Of a DNA stretch of 64,000 nucleotides, positions 18,961-30,081 are shown in pieces. Numbering within the stretch: position 1 is the first letter of the stretch; the number at the start of each line of letters is the position of its first letter. Location: the NCBI GenBank assembly GCA_021234155.1, contig JAJEKV010000017.1:1293467-1357466 (forward strand), read 5' to 3'. The notes below the pieces were generated by a model. That model saw nothing but the letters and a program-made list of their open reading frames with translations. It searched no databases and was not told the origin of the DNA. This stretch comes from Isoetes taiwanensis. Taxonomy: Eukaryota > Streptophyta > Lycopodiopsida > Isoetales > Isoetaceae. The translations under genes were made by a program, and so were the position numbers.

Positions 18961-20690
18961 GTTTTGGAATGTTTTTTCCGGCAACAAATTTCCTTTTTCC
19001 AGCAAAAGATCCTACTCCTCTCTTTGATCTCCAACTGCGGCATGGAGAAGCCGTGACATTTATAGAATATTGTAGACAGTCCTCTCGGTCTTGCCTCTTG
19101 TCGCTGCGAATCTTATGTAGGATTATGTTTGAGCTTGGATCTGGTTGCATGAACAACCATCTTGCTTCTTTTTCTTCTAGTTCATCAATTTGCTCCCCAA
19201 CTTCCGCCTTCATACTGTTGGTTTTCGCTAGCTAGGGTATGAAGTTGTTCTTGCTATGCTTTCCTCAATATAGATTCTTTTAGAGCCATGGAAGCCACGA
19301 CCTTGCAACTTTCTTGCTTTCTTTTTCAAGTTTTAAATGTATGTCCTTCATATTTTCAGTGCAGAGATTTTGATTGAAGTTCATTATCTCAGCTTTGTTG
19401 CGTGACCTCTCCTTGCAATTGCAAAAAGAAGAGAAATAGCTAGATGATGATGCCCCATGGTCGTAGCTTCCTTTCACTTCTTGAGATCAACTTGCAATAT
19501 TTACAAAGGTCTGAGATGGAGGAAACTTGGATCTCTTTCTCAGTCAGGCCCAAATGTTTTGAAATTGAACCAATTCCTCAGGATGATGGGCCTAAGTCAG
19601 TTGTTGCCATTGTGTACATGAGGAATTGTCGAGAATTAATAGAGTATTTCAGAGTTATTTTTGCCAAGGATGAGCGTTCCCCAAGGGCATGGCAGCATAT
19701 TATGTCTACTCTCTCTCTTGCAGCATATTTTGTGTGTTTTCTAGAAAGGAGTCACTTTTGTTCAGAGATTTAAAAGACTTGCTACTTGATTTTGGTTCAA
19801 AACCTGCCTATTCCACCATGGTTTGTAACAATGAGGATTCTCATTATAAGAGGGTACAATGGTTACATATGTTAACTGTGGGTAGCCACACACCTGCGTA
19901 CTACCCACAAACAAATAATGTGCTAACGCAATGTGGGTCGGAGAACATATTACAATTGGTGAGCCAGAAAGAAGACAACAATAGTGGCAATGGGGGAATA
20001 ACTCACATGAAGCTTTACATTTTGCCAAACCTAAGTTTATATGTTTGTGTATCATAAGTGTGGTTGGCGCTTTGTATACTGCTAATAGCTAAGGTACTCA
20101 AAGGAATTTCCATTCTGTTTCATGCTTGCAGCTATTGTAGGAGGAATACCTAAGAATAATATAATGATTGTTAAGCTGTATACACTCCTTCAATATGTTG
20201 AAAGCTTTTGCTTGAACTTCTGCAGATAGTTAACATCTTATTTTAAAAGCAATGTATTGTTTTACAAAGACTGCTTAGTTAATATATTTTCTATTCTATT
20301 CTATACATATCTTTGTAGCTTTGCCTTGGACAAATATGCAAGGCTTTTCTACTTGGATTGGTTTTCTTTGTTCTTAAATTCATCATGCATTGTTATATGG
20401 TTATGATATAAGCTCTCAGAAGCAAAAGACAAGTTAATAGTGAAGGCTCTAGGATACATGCCATGTTATGAAGGTGGAAAGCTGTAATTGAGCATTATTG
20501 TTTATATAAATTAATTGCATAAAAAAGAATAAGGGTGTACCCTATTATGCCTAAAAATAGCCGAACTGTAATACATTGCAAGTTACAGGCATCGAAGTAG
20601 CATTCCCACTCTGCACCTAACTAGAAGAAAACCCCTATGTTTTTAATGCCTTTTGATGCATTTTTTGAAAGAAAATAATAATATATTATA
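18961..20690. repeat. R-family repeat, copy a
   Basis: About 1.7 kb resembles 22,709-23,640 and 32,829-34,560, and 44,007-45,715, 47,735-48,660 and 57,861-59,600 in unit 2. On the minus strand, frames such as LCTENMKDIHLKLEKESKKV and NKAEIMNFNQ look like an eroded coiled coil. I cannot assign a protein family. Other parts look intron-like (CATGCTTGCAG at about 20,118-20,128 then GCTATTGTAGG). It may be a captured, multiplied gene fragment or an unclassified element. Confidence 0.6.
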
Positions 20691-20697
20691 ACTTAAT

Positions 20698-20898
20698 AAG
20701 ATAGATAGATAGATAGATAGTAGTTTTAACGTCACGCCACTAGGCAGCATCCAACTGGACATGTGACTACACACCACACTACATTGCTTGGTTGGGCCCT
20801 GCCCCCAACCACACATTGCGTCTGTTGGGATTTGACCCCCAACAGTACCGAGTGCGATTCTGGGCGGTCTCGAACTCGAGACCACATTGCTAAGGGTC
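20698..20898 (-). mobile_element. tRNA-like SINE with (CTAT)n tail
   Basis: Read on the minus strand, the element begins near CTTAGCAATG and has GGTCTCGAGTTCGAGACC, a B-box-like palindromic arm. It then runs through a GC-richer body to GTGACGTTAAAACTA and five CTAT units. R copies c at 34,550 and 59,590 lack it and keep ordinary sequence at the site. An almost identical copy is in unit 2 at 45,716-45,910. Its 3' end also matches the remnant next to the (GATA)39 array. Confidence 0.7.
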
Positions 20899-20904
20899 AA
20901 TTAA

Positions 20905-21365
20905 AATGCATAACACATTTGTAACGCATAACAACGTTGAAGGGCATTACAAGGTTGTAACACATTTCCAAAGTTTTTAATAGACATCAGTTTCACATTT
21001 AAAACGAGCATAAAAAAGAAACACACTTCTCCATTTTTTGATGGACTCTCCATTCATTTGTACAACAACTCATACCCTTAATTGCCAAAAATAAATGATC
21101 ACTAAGCATGCTAAAACATCACATACCTATAATGCCATATGTGGCCTTTGATGTCTAAGTTGAATTGAATTGAATGTTTTTTATCGTCCATAAGGAGACC
21201 AATTGGTTATGGGACACCAAACCCTGCATACATTGCTTTTGTAAATTTGGTGAATGAAGTTAAAATTGCCAGATTTGAAGGAATGAATTAGGATTTTCCT
21301 TGCAAAAAAATATAGGGATTCCCATGAAATTTCATCATGCACAACTATTCACACATGCTGCCATA
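20905..21365. repeat. First unit of a local ~450-bp tandem duplication
   Basis: ACATTTGTAACGCATAACAA through the CCCATGAAATTTCATCATG segment is repeated from 21,366, where it is interrupted by the LINE derivative at 21,589-22,464 and resumes to about 22,690. The unit includes a (TTGAA)n-tailed retroposon end. Confidence 0.7.
21160..21216 (-). mobile_element. Retroposon 3' end with (TTCAA)n tail
   Basis: On the plus strand TTGAATTGAATTGAATG is followed by TTTTTTATCGTCCATAAGGA, GACCAATTGG and TTATGGGAC. It is a member of the shared-core, variable-tail family, orientation minus. Similar copies are at 22,490-22,544, 34,853-34,909 and, in unit 2, 46,179-46,234, 47,515-47,570 and 59,902-59,958. 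Confidence 0.65.
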
Positions 21366-21588
21366 GCCCACATTTGTAACGAGTAACAACGTTGAAAGGC
21401 ATTACAAGTTTTTAACGCATTTCAAAAGTTTTTAATAGACATCAGTTTCACATTTAAAACGAGCTTAAAAAGAAACACACTTCTCCATTTATAGATGGAC
21501 TCTCCTTTCATTTGTACATCCGCTCAAACACATAATTGCCAAAATAAATAATCACTAAGCATGCTAATAAAACATCACATACCTATAA

Positions 21589-22464
21589 TAAGATAAGATA
21601 AGATAAGATGAATTTTTACGTCCATTGGAACCCAACGGGTTATGGGACGGCACATGCAAGGGCAACAACCCATCTAAAACCTGGGGACTAGGCCCCGTCA
21701 CCAAACACAAGAACCAAATATTAAAAGACTACCAAGAAGAAGACAATGCTAATGCTAGAGGTAATTTTGTGCTTCTAAAATTATCTAGACATAGCCTGTC
21801 CAAGGATTGGAAGGCCATTGATCTAGAATAATTGTTGCGCCTCCCACGTATTACTGCCGCCCATTTCGTTTTGCTGGCTGCCCTCACCTTTGAGCTCCTC
21901 TTTACGGTTACACAACTGAAGAGGGGAGGTCCTCTGTCTTGAGAAACTAGTCCCTCGAGATGGTTGCCATCTTTGTCAAGAACATGTAAGCGACTAAGAG
22001 TGTCTTGAAACTGAACCAAAAGATGGCGAGGACGATCAGGTCTTGCCGGTCCCACCCTAGTAGCGGAGACAACTCCACCAACCTTCACATGCATGACATC
22101 AGAGAAAAAATGCAAAGCCGCATCCACATCAGAATGGGCATCATCTTCTGCCTCTGCAACCCCTATAATACGTAAGTTCAGGCTCCTGGTAACAGAAGAT
22201 ACTGAGGCAGCCTGCTCCTTTCTGCTAGCTCGACACTGTGACTCCTGGTCCCCTTGGGATTGTGGAGATGACTGTACTCCCACATCAACATGTTCCCTTT
22301 CCAATCAAATCCCGGCTTCAACACAATGTTTCTTCGTGGGTTGTAATTCTGTATCTAGTGTCTGTACTGAGGCATCACATGTGCCCACATACTGGGCTTT
22401 AGGGTCTGGAATAAAGGCATGTATTAACTGTAATAAGTGTGTCCATCTCTCAATAGACACGATC
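21589..22464 (-). mobile_element. ORF1-only LINE deletion derivative with (ATCTT)n tail
   Basis: About 875 bp carries an ORF1 reading on the minus strand. It ends in the family 3' core (GTCCCATAACC, then GGACGTAAAAA) and four ATCTT units. The paralogous sequence at 21,116-21,178 shows the site without it (ACCTATAATGCCATATGTGG), so it inserted next to CCTATAAT. There is no endonuclease or RT. Target duplications are not clear. Unit 2 has the same insertion at 46,611-47,490. Confidence 0.65.
21729..22304 (-). pseudogene. LINE ORF1 protein, RRM-like region
   Basis: The 191-codon frame contains LNLRIIGVAEAEDDAHSDV, DAALHFFSDVMHVKVGGVV, SATRVGP and RPRHLLVQFQDTLSRLHVL. This is the layout of the RRM-like nucleic-acid-binding domain of plant LINE ORF1: a beta strand with an IGV/IGL motif, an acidic linker, FF...V, A-x-R-x-G and P-x-x-L-V-x-F. 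The start is uncertain because the frame is open upstream of the first Met. In unit 2 the same region is broken by several small indels. Confidence 0.65.
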
Positions 22465-22489
22465 ATAGATGTGACCTTTGATGCCTAAG

Positions 22490-22544
22490 TTGAATTGAAT
22501 TGAATTTATTTTATCGTCCACGGAGACCAATTGGCCTATGGGAC
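22490..22544 (-). mobile_element. Retroposon 3' end with (TTCAA)n tail, second copy
   Basis: This is the counterpart of 21,160-21,216 in the second tandem unit (ATCGTCCACGGAGACCAATT and CTATGGGAC). Confidence 0.6.
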
Positions 22545-22708
22545 ATCAAACCCTGCATACACTCTCTTCTAAATTTGCTGAATGAAGCTAAAATTGCCAG
22601 ATTTGATGGAATGAATTAGGATTTTCCTTGCAAAAAAATACAGGGATTCCCATGAATTTTCATCATACACAATTATTCACACAAGCTGCCATAGCCAGAC
22701 TCTGTGAG

Positions 22709-23640
22709 TTTGGGAATGATTTTTCCAGCAACAATTTTTCTCTTTCCGGCAAAAGACCCTACTCCTCTCCAACTGCGGCATGGAAAAGCCGTGACATCGA
22801 TAGAATATTGCAGAGAGTCCTCTCGGTTTTGCCTTTTATCGTTGCAAATTTTATGTAAGAATATGTTTGAGCTTGGGTCCGGTTGCATGAACAGCCATCG
22901 CACTCCTTTTTCTTCTCCTTCATCAATTTGCTCCCCAGTTTCCGCCTCCATACTGCTGGTTTTTGCTGGCTAGGCTATGAAGCCGTTCTTGCCATAGGTT
23001 TCTCAACATGGAAGCCACGACCTTGCAACTTTATCGGTTAAGTTTTAAATGCATATCCTAAACTCTCAGTGCAGAGTTTTTGATTAGAGTTCATTATCTA
23101 AGCTTTGTTGCGTGACCTCTCCTCGCAATTGCAAAAAGAAGAGAAATAACTAGATGCTAATGCATGGATATTTACTGCTCCACGGTCGTAGCTTCCTTTC
23201 ACTTATTGAGATCAACTTGCAGTATTTACAAAGGTCTGAGATGGAGGAAACTTGGGTCTCTTTCTCAGCCAGGCCCGAATGGTTTGATGGGCCTAAGTCA
23301 GTTGTTGCCACTATGTACATGAGGTAGTGTCGAGAATTAATGGAGTGTTTCAGAGCTATTCTTGCCAAAGATGAGCGCTCCCCAAGGGCATTGTAACACA
23401 ATATGCTTCAAGATGTTAAAAGCTTTTGCTTGAACTTCTGCAGATAGTTAGCATCTTATTGTAAAAGCAATGTATTGTTTTACAAAGACTGTTTAATATA
23501 TTTTCTATACATATCTTTGGAGCTTTTCCTTGGACAAATATACAAGGCTTTTCTACTTGGATTGGTTTTCGTGTACTTAAATTCATCATGCATTATTATA
23601 TGGTTATAGTATAAGCTCTCAGAAGCGAAAGAGGAGACAT
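22709..23640. repeat. R-family repeat, copy b (internally deleted)
   Basis: It matches copy a at 18,961-19,690 and then jumps, after CCCCAAGGGCAT, to the part equivalent to about 20,200-20,440. The deletion removes the roughly 500 bp containing the CATGCTTGCAG segment. The minus-strand frame MEAETGEQIDEGEEKGVRW is shared with copy a. Confidence 0.6.
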
Positions 23641-24228
23641 TTGGCATACCACTTTGATGATAAGCGTTATTTTGCCAAACACAGATCCAACCTAAATTAA
23701 ATGTGTCCTCTTATTGACACACTTTTAGGCAAGGACATTTCTTGTCAATATAGTATAGGTCCCTGCTAACAACAACTAATAATTTCATCAGGCAGATCTA
23801 AGCCATGGAGGCATGCAGAAATTAAACCACCTTCTGTTTAGGTCATAGTGGGTTGAATCAGATTTCATGAATGAGCTTTCAGTTTCCAGAAATTCCATTT
23901 GATAATTATAACCTCAAAATGCACACTGCTATAAAGTGTCTAACACAGATGCTAAGTACTTGATTACACCAAGGACGATTTCATAAGACAAAAAGAACTA
24001 ATTAGGCAAGGCATACCCTCAATGGTGAGCAATCTTCCTCTTAATCTACTCCAGTTGAGCTTAATAATGGTCTACAACTAACTTTGCAGATATGGGCAAC
24101 AAGTATTACAAGGTGGATGCCATAATTACATAAAAAAAAGGGAGGAGATTTCTCAACATAAAGTTGCCTTGCTATTTTAGAGCCTAAAATTAGATAGTAA
24201 TAAACAGGATAGCAGTACCAGGACTCAC
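23641..24228. other. Intron-like DNA downstream of the ASCC1-like exons
   Basis: It is mostly non-coding. Read on the minus strand, GGCTCTAAAATAGCAAGGCA near 24,185 gives GSKIARQLYV, which could be the next ASCC1-like exon after decay. Stops follow and it is not scored as an exon. Confidence 0.35.
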
Positions 24229-24472
24229 AGACTAACTGAAACGGGTTTTCCCTCCAGAGTTGAATGCACATCAGGTAAGATACTCTGTAGATTCAAGAAT
24301 GATGTAACAGTCACAAAAAATGACCTAGAAGACATGAAATAATGCACATGAAAGAACACCTTGAGCATTTCAACTGCCAAATTTATTTTCTCTTCATTCC
24401 AAAGCTTCAACATCAATACGGTAAGATGAATTGTTTCAAGTTTTATGAACATGGGTTTTTCAATACCGAAAT
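24229..24472 (-). pseudogene. Two exons of an ASCC1-like protein (2H phosphoesterase domain)
   Basis: Exon A (24,360-24,472) follows an acceptor TTTTGATGCAG. It reads FGIEKPMFIKLE then TIHLTVLMLKLWNEEKINLA, and ends at AAG/GTGTTC. Exon B (24,229-24,284) follows TTGAATCTACAG, reads SILPDVHSTLEGKPVSVS and ends at a perfect donor GTGAGT. Lengths 113 and 56 keep phase. The pattern GI-x-x-x-x-FI-x-x-x-T-x-HLTVLMLKLWN is that of the AKAP7/2'-5' RNA-ligase-like domain of ASCC1 (a subunit of the ASC-1 complex), including one H-x-T motif. Only this part of the gene is present; it is repeated at 49,258-49,501. Confidence 0.7.
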
Positions 24473-24731
24473 CTGCATCAAAATAAGAAAGGAACATTCG
24501 AAGCACTCCTTTAGTATAAAAGCACACTAAAATAACTACCAAGACATCCACCTACAAGGTATCTCATAAGGGAATGCTCCTACCCTAGCAAATCCAGCTA
24601 GCACTCCATATGAGTTAGCTTATGAAAGGAAACCAAATGTTAATCATCTTGGATTTTTGGACGCTTGGCATATTTAGCCATACCACAAGAAAAGCTCAAG
24701 ATGTATGACAAATTGCATCTGAGTGCATCGC
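24473..24731. other. No gene recognised between ASCC1-like exons and hAT element
   Basis: These 259 bases are shared with unit 2. Upstream ASCC1 exons were looked for on the minus strand and not found. Confidence 0.4.
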
Positions 24732-24739
24732 TATAGGGT

Positions 24740-25373
24740 CCGCAGTTGCACCGGATAATAAGATCGAACAAAAGCGGAATGGGCAAATAAGGAAAAAACC
24801 AAAACTAGACATGCATGGGATCGGATCCCTAGAATCAATTTTTTATTTTTGGCCAAAAAAGTCCCATTTTGACCTTTTTCCAGTAATGGAAAATCTAACC
24901 AAGATTAGCTTGCCCAGCTCTCTATTTTAATGCATCCGGCTCTCTCTTTTAATGCGTTAGGCTTTCCATTTATGAGGCCACCATGAAACAGAGGTGGAAG
25001 ATGTGTGGGTGACTGATGAGGACGAAGAATCTGATGATGTCGATGACGATGAATGATCCAACAAAGTTCTGAATTTTGTATTTAGTACCTATTGTAGTTT
25101 CAACAAGTACTAGGCTGCCATACTATGAGTTTTGGACTGTTATTTCATCAAATATATGCTGCCATGAGGTTTAGCCTATCCAGCGAAGTATATGAGTTTT
25201 GGACTGCTATTGAGCTGTTAATCCTACTGTTATGTCAATTTCTACCTCCTATATAATGATAAACCTTTAATAGTAAATATTTTTTTTTGTTGCGGTGTTT
25301 CGATACATGTTCCTTTCCTCTCTTTGTTCCGTTTTGTTCCAGAAGCATAGGAACACGTTCCGGTGCAACTATG
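24740..25373. mobile_element. Non-autonomous hAT transposon, 634 bp
   Basis: Perfect 8-bp duplications TATAGGGT lie at 24,732-24,739 and 25,374-25,381. The ends are inverted repeats: AGTTGCACCGGA at the left and TCCGGTGCAACT-ATG at the right, with the left terminal bases CACAG clearer in unit 2. Subterminal GTTCC/GGAAC motifs recur near the right end. Inside, a short frame ending at 25,056 reads ETEVEDVWVTDEDEESDDV and further Asp. This acidic C-terminus would suit a hAT transposase tail, which suggests a deletion derivative of an autonomous element. Confidence 0.88.
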
Positions 25374-25381
25374 TATAGGGT

Positions 25382-26188
25382 AACCTATAAGTAAAAAAGT
25401 ACGAAAAATGTTCCAAAACCAAGAAAGTACTCGGCTCACGAAGCATAGACTTTGTGAAAAGTGCACCATACTATGATGAGGAGCCATCTCTAAGAAAAAA
25501 ATTTCATATCAAAATAATCCAGCGTTTATTTGAGCGAAGCACCATCTCTTCTGCAACAGATCCACCAGTACTTCTCTTGAACATGATGACTCACATCAAG
25601 ATTCGGACTCTCGTATGAGACAAGAGTATTTCCTCTTCAATTTGGGTGGCAGATAGTCAACTGGAAATTGCACTAAGAAAGATAGCACAACTTTTATCAG
25701 TACCAAGTTTTCAATGAACTCACCAACTGCAAGACATGCTTCTTGTATAATCATCTTTACATTACATTAACCATCTTCAAATGCCTATAACCAGGTTTTG
25801 ATAGCTTTGATTGCTCTTTGTTGCATTTGAAGCTATACTCATCCGGAGTAGGGCTGCCAAACCTTGCTCTACTCCATGCATGTGCCCCAAAGATGAGCAA
25901 CTTAATTGGCAAATTCCAACCAAATGCTCGGTGGTCGATGAGGATCTGTTATTGTGTCAAGGCTATCCACGACCTCTCGGCACTATGACGCGTTCTAAAC
26001 CCTAGTCCCAATTGAAAATCATCTAGCTGATTCGGAACCTATCCCCAATTCAAAATTCATTTATATGTATTTTTTTCAATCCCTCGCTTTACTTTTATGT
26101 AATTAAAAATTTGTATAGTGGCCTTTTGAAAATGTTCTTAAAAAATGTTCATTAAACATCTTATTGCTAAAACTTTTAACTTTTTTCG
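25382..26188. other. Duplicated spacer, no gene recognised
   Basis: It is shared with 50,420-51,226. Short open frames on both strands (such as 25,811-26,005) are not conserved between the units in frame and have no recognisable motif. Confidence 0.45.
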
Positions 26189-26428
26189 ATGTCATGGGTG
26201 ACCCATATGTCACCAAAGCTTAGCAAATATGGAAAAAAAAAAGCGAAAAATGAGATGTGTTTTGGAACAAACGATATGCTCCAAAGGGGGTGCAATTTTT
26301 TGGTTCGAAGGATAGTTCAATATTATCGGACACATGGTTTCAAGCTTTCTATTACCGCACAAGGAAATCGATATGTTCAAGCATGGCATGTGCTAGGTGG
26401 CTATGAAACCAATCTTGACATGCAGTAG
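26189..26428 (+). pseudogene. Unidentified open frame, also in unit 2
   Basis: The stretch reading KLSITAQGNRYVQAWHVLGG and YETNLD is shared with 51,227-51,535, where it continues as VQVGGDMKAKASFNFYLKMG before stopping. In unit 1 a small deletion ends it early at 26,426-26,428. Its alternating polar and aromatic pattern suggests beta strands. I do not recognise a family, and no start or promoter can be argued. It may be an exon of a fragmented gene. Confidence 0.3.
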
Positions 26429-26621
26429 GTGGTGATATGAAGGCCAAGGCCGGTTTAACTTTTATCCTAAAATGGGCTGCAATTTGTGAGGCATATTTGA
26501 AATCATCAAAGTGAAAGAGTCCTAATGAAGAGTAGAAGGAATTTAGCTTGTATAGTTTGTAAATATTTTACACACACACATGTTTTGGTCTTAAAAACAA
26601 AGAGCAAAATGGTTTTTTAGG
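26429..26621. other. Short spacer before the LINE poly(T)
   Basis: AT-rich, with a short (CA)n run near 26,570. Nothing else seen. Confidence 0.4.
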
Positions 26622-27300
26622 TTTTTTTTTTTTTTTGAATGATATGAAACGTTATTAATCGGGAAGAAATCATAAACATAGATGAGGGACTGAAAATTCG
26701 GTGGAGATTGTCCATAGATCAAAACCCACACGCCACCTTGCATCATACAACATCTAACAAGGCTTATACATAAGTGTTAATCTAAAGATAGTGAATCGGA
26801 TAATGATTCTTTTCCGTCCTTCTTGATGAAGAAGATATATATGTCTTGATAATGCATTGCTTAACTTCATTGCCCTTGAAAATGAAGAGATTTTTTTTCC
26901 AAATTGACCAAATGATCCATCTTGAAGCCAAATGAAATGCCCTCTTTGCGGATTGTCCGTAGAACTTGGGTACACTACCCAAGAAGACTTCTATGACTAT
27001 TTAAATTGCAATTGAAAAACTTTAAAGCCACAAACCAAGCCCGGGTCTAGTGTGCTAGCATAAAAAAAACAAAATGCTTAAGTGTCTCAACTCTCCTAAC
27101 ACGTAAAGGGCATGTTGAAGGCACCCTGGAAGCGAAATATGTGAACCAAAACATTGATGCACACACATCTATAGTTTATCTGAACCATAAAACTCCACAA
27201 CTTTGGATGAAGTAAGATATCCCAAACACATTTCCAAATTGCTTTTTATGTCGATTCACTAGTACCATTAAAGGCCTCTTTTTGTGATGGCCACTTTTTT
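26622..27300 (-). mobile_element. 5'-truncated LINE, minus strand
   Basis: A T run (26,622-26,636) marks the poly(A) of a minus-strand insertion. Coding remnants read AFHLASRWIIWSIWKK and LFIFKGNEVKQCIIKTYISS (26,782-26,960), the ORF2 C-terminus. Before that come KCVWDILLHPKL-like residues, best seen in unit 2 at 52,052-52,387. It belongs to the same broad family as 1,480-2,080. Stops and shifts are frequent. Confidence 0.65.
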
Positions 27301-27827
27301 GGTTTTGCATTATTGATGGAATAACATTTCATCTGGTGAATACATGTGTTTTTGCCTCATTAATATTTGTTGATTTGAATTCCTTTCATCGTTTCTACAT
27401 TGTACATGCTTCTAACTCAATCTTACCTAGGAATAAACCTTTTTCATCCTCCAAACACTTTGTCCGTACTCACCCCACCATGGAAGAATCGTGCAACTAC
27501 ATAAATGTATGTTTTGATTGTAATGTATATTGTTTCTAAGCTCGTTTGACACATAGAAATGTCTATAAACAAATAAGAATGAAACAAGATGCTTTTAACG
27601 AATATGGGTTGCCTTCTGAGAAAAGGGATCCCATTGAGTTGGGTTTCCTTCTACTTTATCCTATTTTGCAGGGACTATAAATGCGTTTAATAATATTTTT
27701 CAAAGGGAGGAATGCGGAAAACCTTAAAATTGGGGCGTGATAAATCGGCGTCTTGATTTCAAGGACGGGGACATTTCCACAATAACGGGACGGTAGCAAG
27801 ATAGGGTTTCGAATTTCCCCTTATTTG
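27301..27827. other. Duplicated spacer, no gene recognised
   Basis: It is shared with unit 2 at 52,331-52,867. No motifs seen. Confidence 0.4.
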
Positions 27828-27868
27828 CATAGACCATATCCCTAAAACAATTTAATGGGTTGTTATAT
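27828..27868. repeat. 41-bp direct repeat, left copy
   Basis: It recurs at 28,258-28,298 with five differences, all transitions. The pair brackets the tRNA-promoter-like repeat at 27,869-28,200 and touches the outer end of the left inverted arm. Confidence 0.65.
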
Positions 27869-28200
27869 AAAAAAAAATATAGATTTAAGATAAAATATAA
27901 TATAATTACATTAGCTCACCTTTGGTTATATTGGTCAAAGTAATCTTATTAGGACAATGAGTTATTTTTTGGTAGAGGTTGAGCCCACGTATTTTATATA
28001 AAACCTTAGGTGAAGCCATTATAGAGACTCGACTTATTCCATCGGAACCTAGGGCTTGCATATATTTCATATTTTAAAATCATAGGCCCCCCCAATCATA
28101 AATGACCATGAGGTGCCGGAGGCTCCAACATACGATCTGGGGCATAAGATCGCCGAATTCAACGACTATGATAGTCCATGGTGCACCTTGTTTTAGAATA
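27869..28200 (+). repeat. tRNA-promoter-like dispersed repeat, copy A
   Basis: About 330 bp resembles 31,327-31,653 at roughly 85% by eye. An A-box-like TTAGCTCACTGG and a B-box-like GGTTCGAGCCC (clearest in unit 2 at about 52,942 and 53,003) lie about 50 bases apart, as in tRNA genes with long variable arms. It is a likely tRNA-derived SINE, but no A-rich tail is clear. Confidence 0.5.
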
Positions 28201-28298
28201 TATATAGAGGGGGTCCCAGGGGGATTTGATATGGATGTAAAAGACAATTCTTGAAACCATAGACCATGTTTCCAAAATAATTTAATGGGTTGTTATAT

Positions 28299-30081
28299 CT
28301 CTAATATATATAATTGTAATATGGAGGATTAGGGGGGCAGCTTAGGGCATTGATATTGTTATTTTTTTTTGCTTAGAGTTGCCAGTGTCAAGTTCTAAAA
28401 TACTAAGTGAGAGAGTGAACGCGTTCGAACTCGGGATGTAATTTGGGAGCAATGGGCATTTTTGGAAACTTCTAGAAGGGTCGGGTTTGAGGTCCCAGCG
28501 GAGGTTAGGAAGGAGCTAAGGTTGTTCAGAAGGAACTGGGGCCATTGTCGAGAGAAAAGACGGAAGGGCCAAAGATAGTATAAAAAGAACGAGGGCGGAG
28601 AAGTCCCGAACCCGGATGGACGGGTTAGGAAGATTGTCAAGCGGAGCGAATGTTAGTGGTTTGGCGAGATTGGAGTTAGAGAGGTGTGCCGGATTTGAGC
28701 GTGGATGGCGAAGCTTTTTGTTTGTGGGCATGTATTTGTGTAATGCTTTTTTGAAAGCGTATCTTTGTAGCCGTGTAATTCAAGCGTGCTCACATCTTGG
28801 ATGAGCGGCTAATTTCATCGCTTTCATCCGCTTGCATTTTTTTCTCTTTGCTTCTCTCGGGTTTCTTTTCCCTGATTTGTGGTTATGAGATCTTTGTTTC
28901 TACGCTGCGATAGACGGCTTTACTTAATTGATGCTTCTTGTCCATCTATGTTGTTTATACCTCTCTATCGCTCGAGAGAAAAATCCAAGCCTCTGTCTTC
29001 AATCGAACCCAGTGTTCACTGCCCGAATACTACAGCATCCTTCAGTAAAAATAATGACACAAAATGTTGTTGTCAATATACTTTATGCCTCTACTTTACG
29101 GAAGTACTTCATCTGCGCTTTTGACACGCGACAAGAATCATAATTAATATGTAAGCGGAGAAATGTTTGGCGCATACAACATACTAATGGAGAACAATTA
29201 CGCTTGGTTGCACAGAGATAATATTATTTGATTCTAAACTAGCTTTCAGTGAGCATAATGTTCTGTAGACTTATAGATGGAAGCTTGCATTAATATTAAA
29301 CCATATCATATGCAGAATTCACTCTGGGAAAAAAAAAAATCAGACAATGGGCAGTGGTTGAAGCTCAGATACGAAAGCAACAAGCGGAAATATTCAACCG
29401 AGGTCTTATACTTAAAAAATTTTGATTGCCGTTGCATTGAACCCACTGTCAGAATTAAGAAAAGGCAATTAAGCAATTGGAAATGGGTCAAGCAAGGCTC
29501 CCATAGAGCAGAACACAAGCTCTGTTTATGCGTTCTTCTGAAGTCTCTTCTTCTCTTGCAAATAGCTAAACTAACAACCAGGTAAACACCGTTAAAAATA
29601 CATTCGCTGCCAATCAAGTAGAACACTTCTTTTGTTTGATGGAATCTGCTTCCTTTCACCAGTCCTAGGGTGATTCCCCGGTTGGCTTTAGAAAAGTCGC
29701 ATACACTGCCACGTATCAAAACAACTCACGGCTACTGCGGGGCGGCAAAGATGAATCATCTAACTAAAGGTAAATACGAGAGAACCCATGCAACCCTTAA
29801 ATAAAGCCATAGCCCGCTCCACAAAACATATTCCTGTCCCTTATGCTATCGCCAGGAGCTCCCAAGAATTGACAAGCAGCCCATTGTCCAGGTAACACTG
29901 CGATCTTCCTCAGACAAAACAGGCACGGTTTCCTTTCCTAAGAGTTCTCAGGTAATTTAATATCTGATTGCATCCTCATGTTTATGTTGAACCGGGGCCA
30001 TGTAGTTCATTCGATTTACTTTCCACAAATTGTCCCTCACATTTATATTTAACCATACTAATCCTTTGTGTGTGGATACAG
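28299..30081. other. Outer part of the left arm, no gene recognised
   Basis: About 1.8 kb has no assigned gene. TATAGTATAAAAAGAACGAG near 28,575 contains a TATA-like box on either strand. Open frames such as 29,277-29,585 end at GT-like borders and could be eroded upstream exons, but they match no family I know. Confidence 0.4.
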
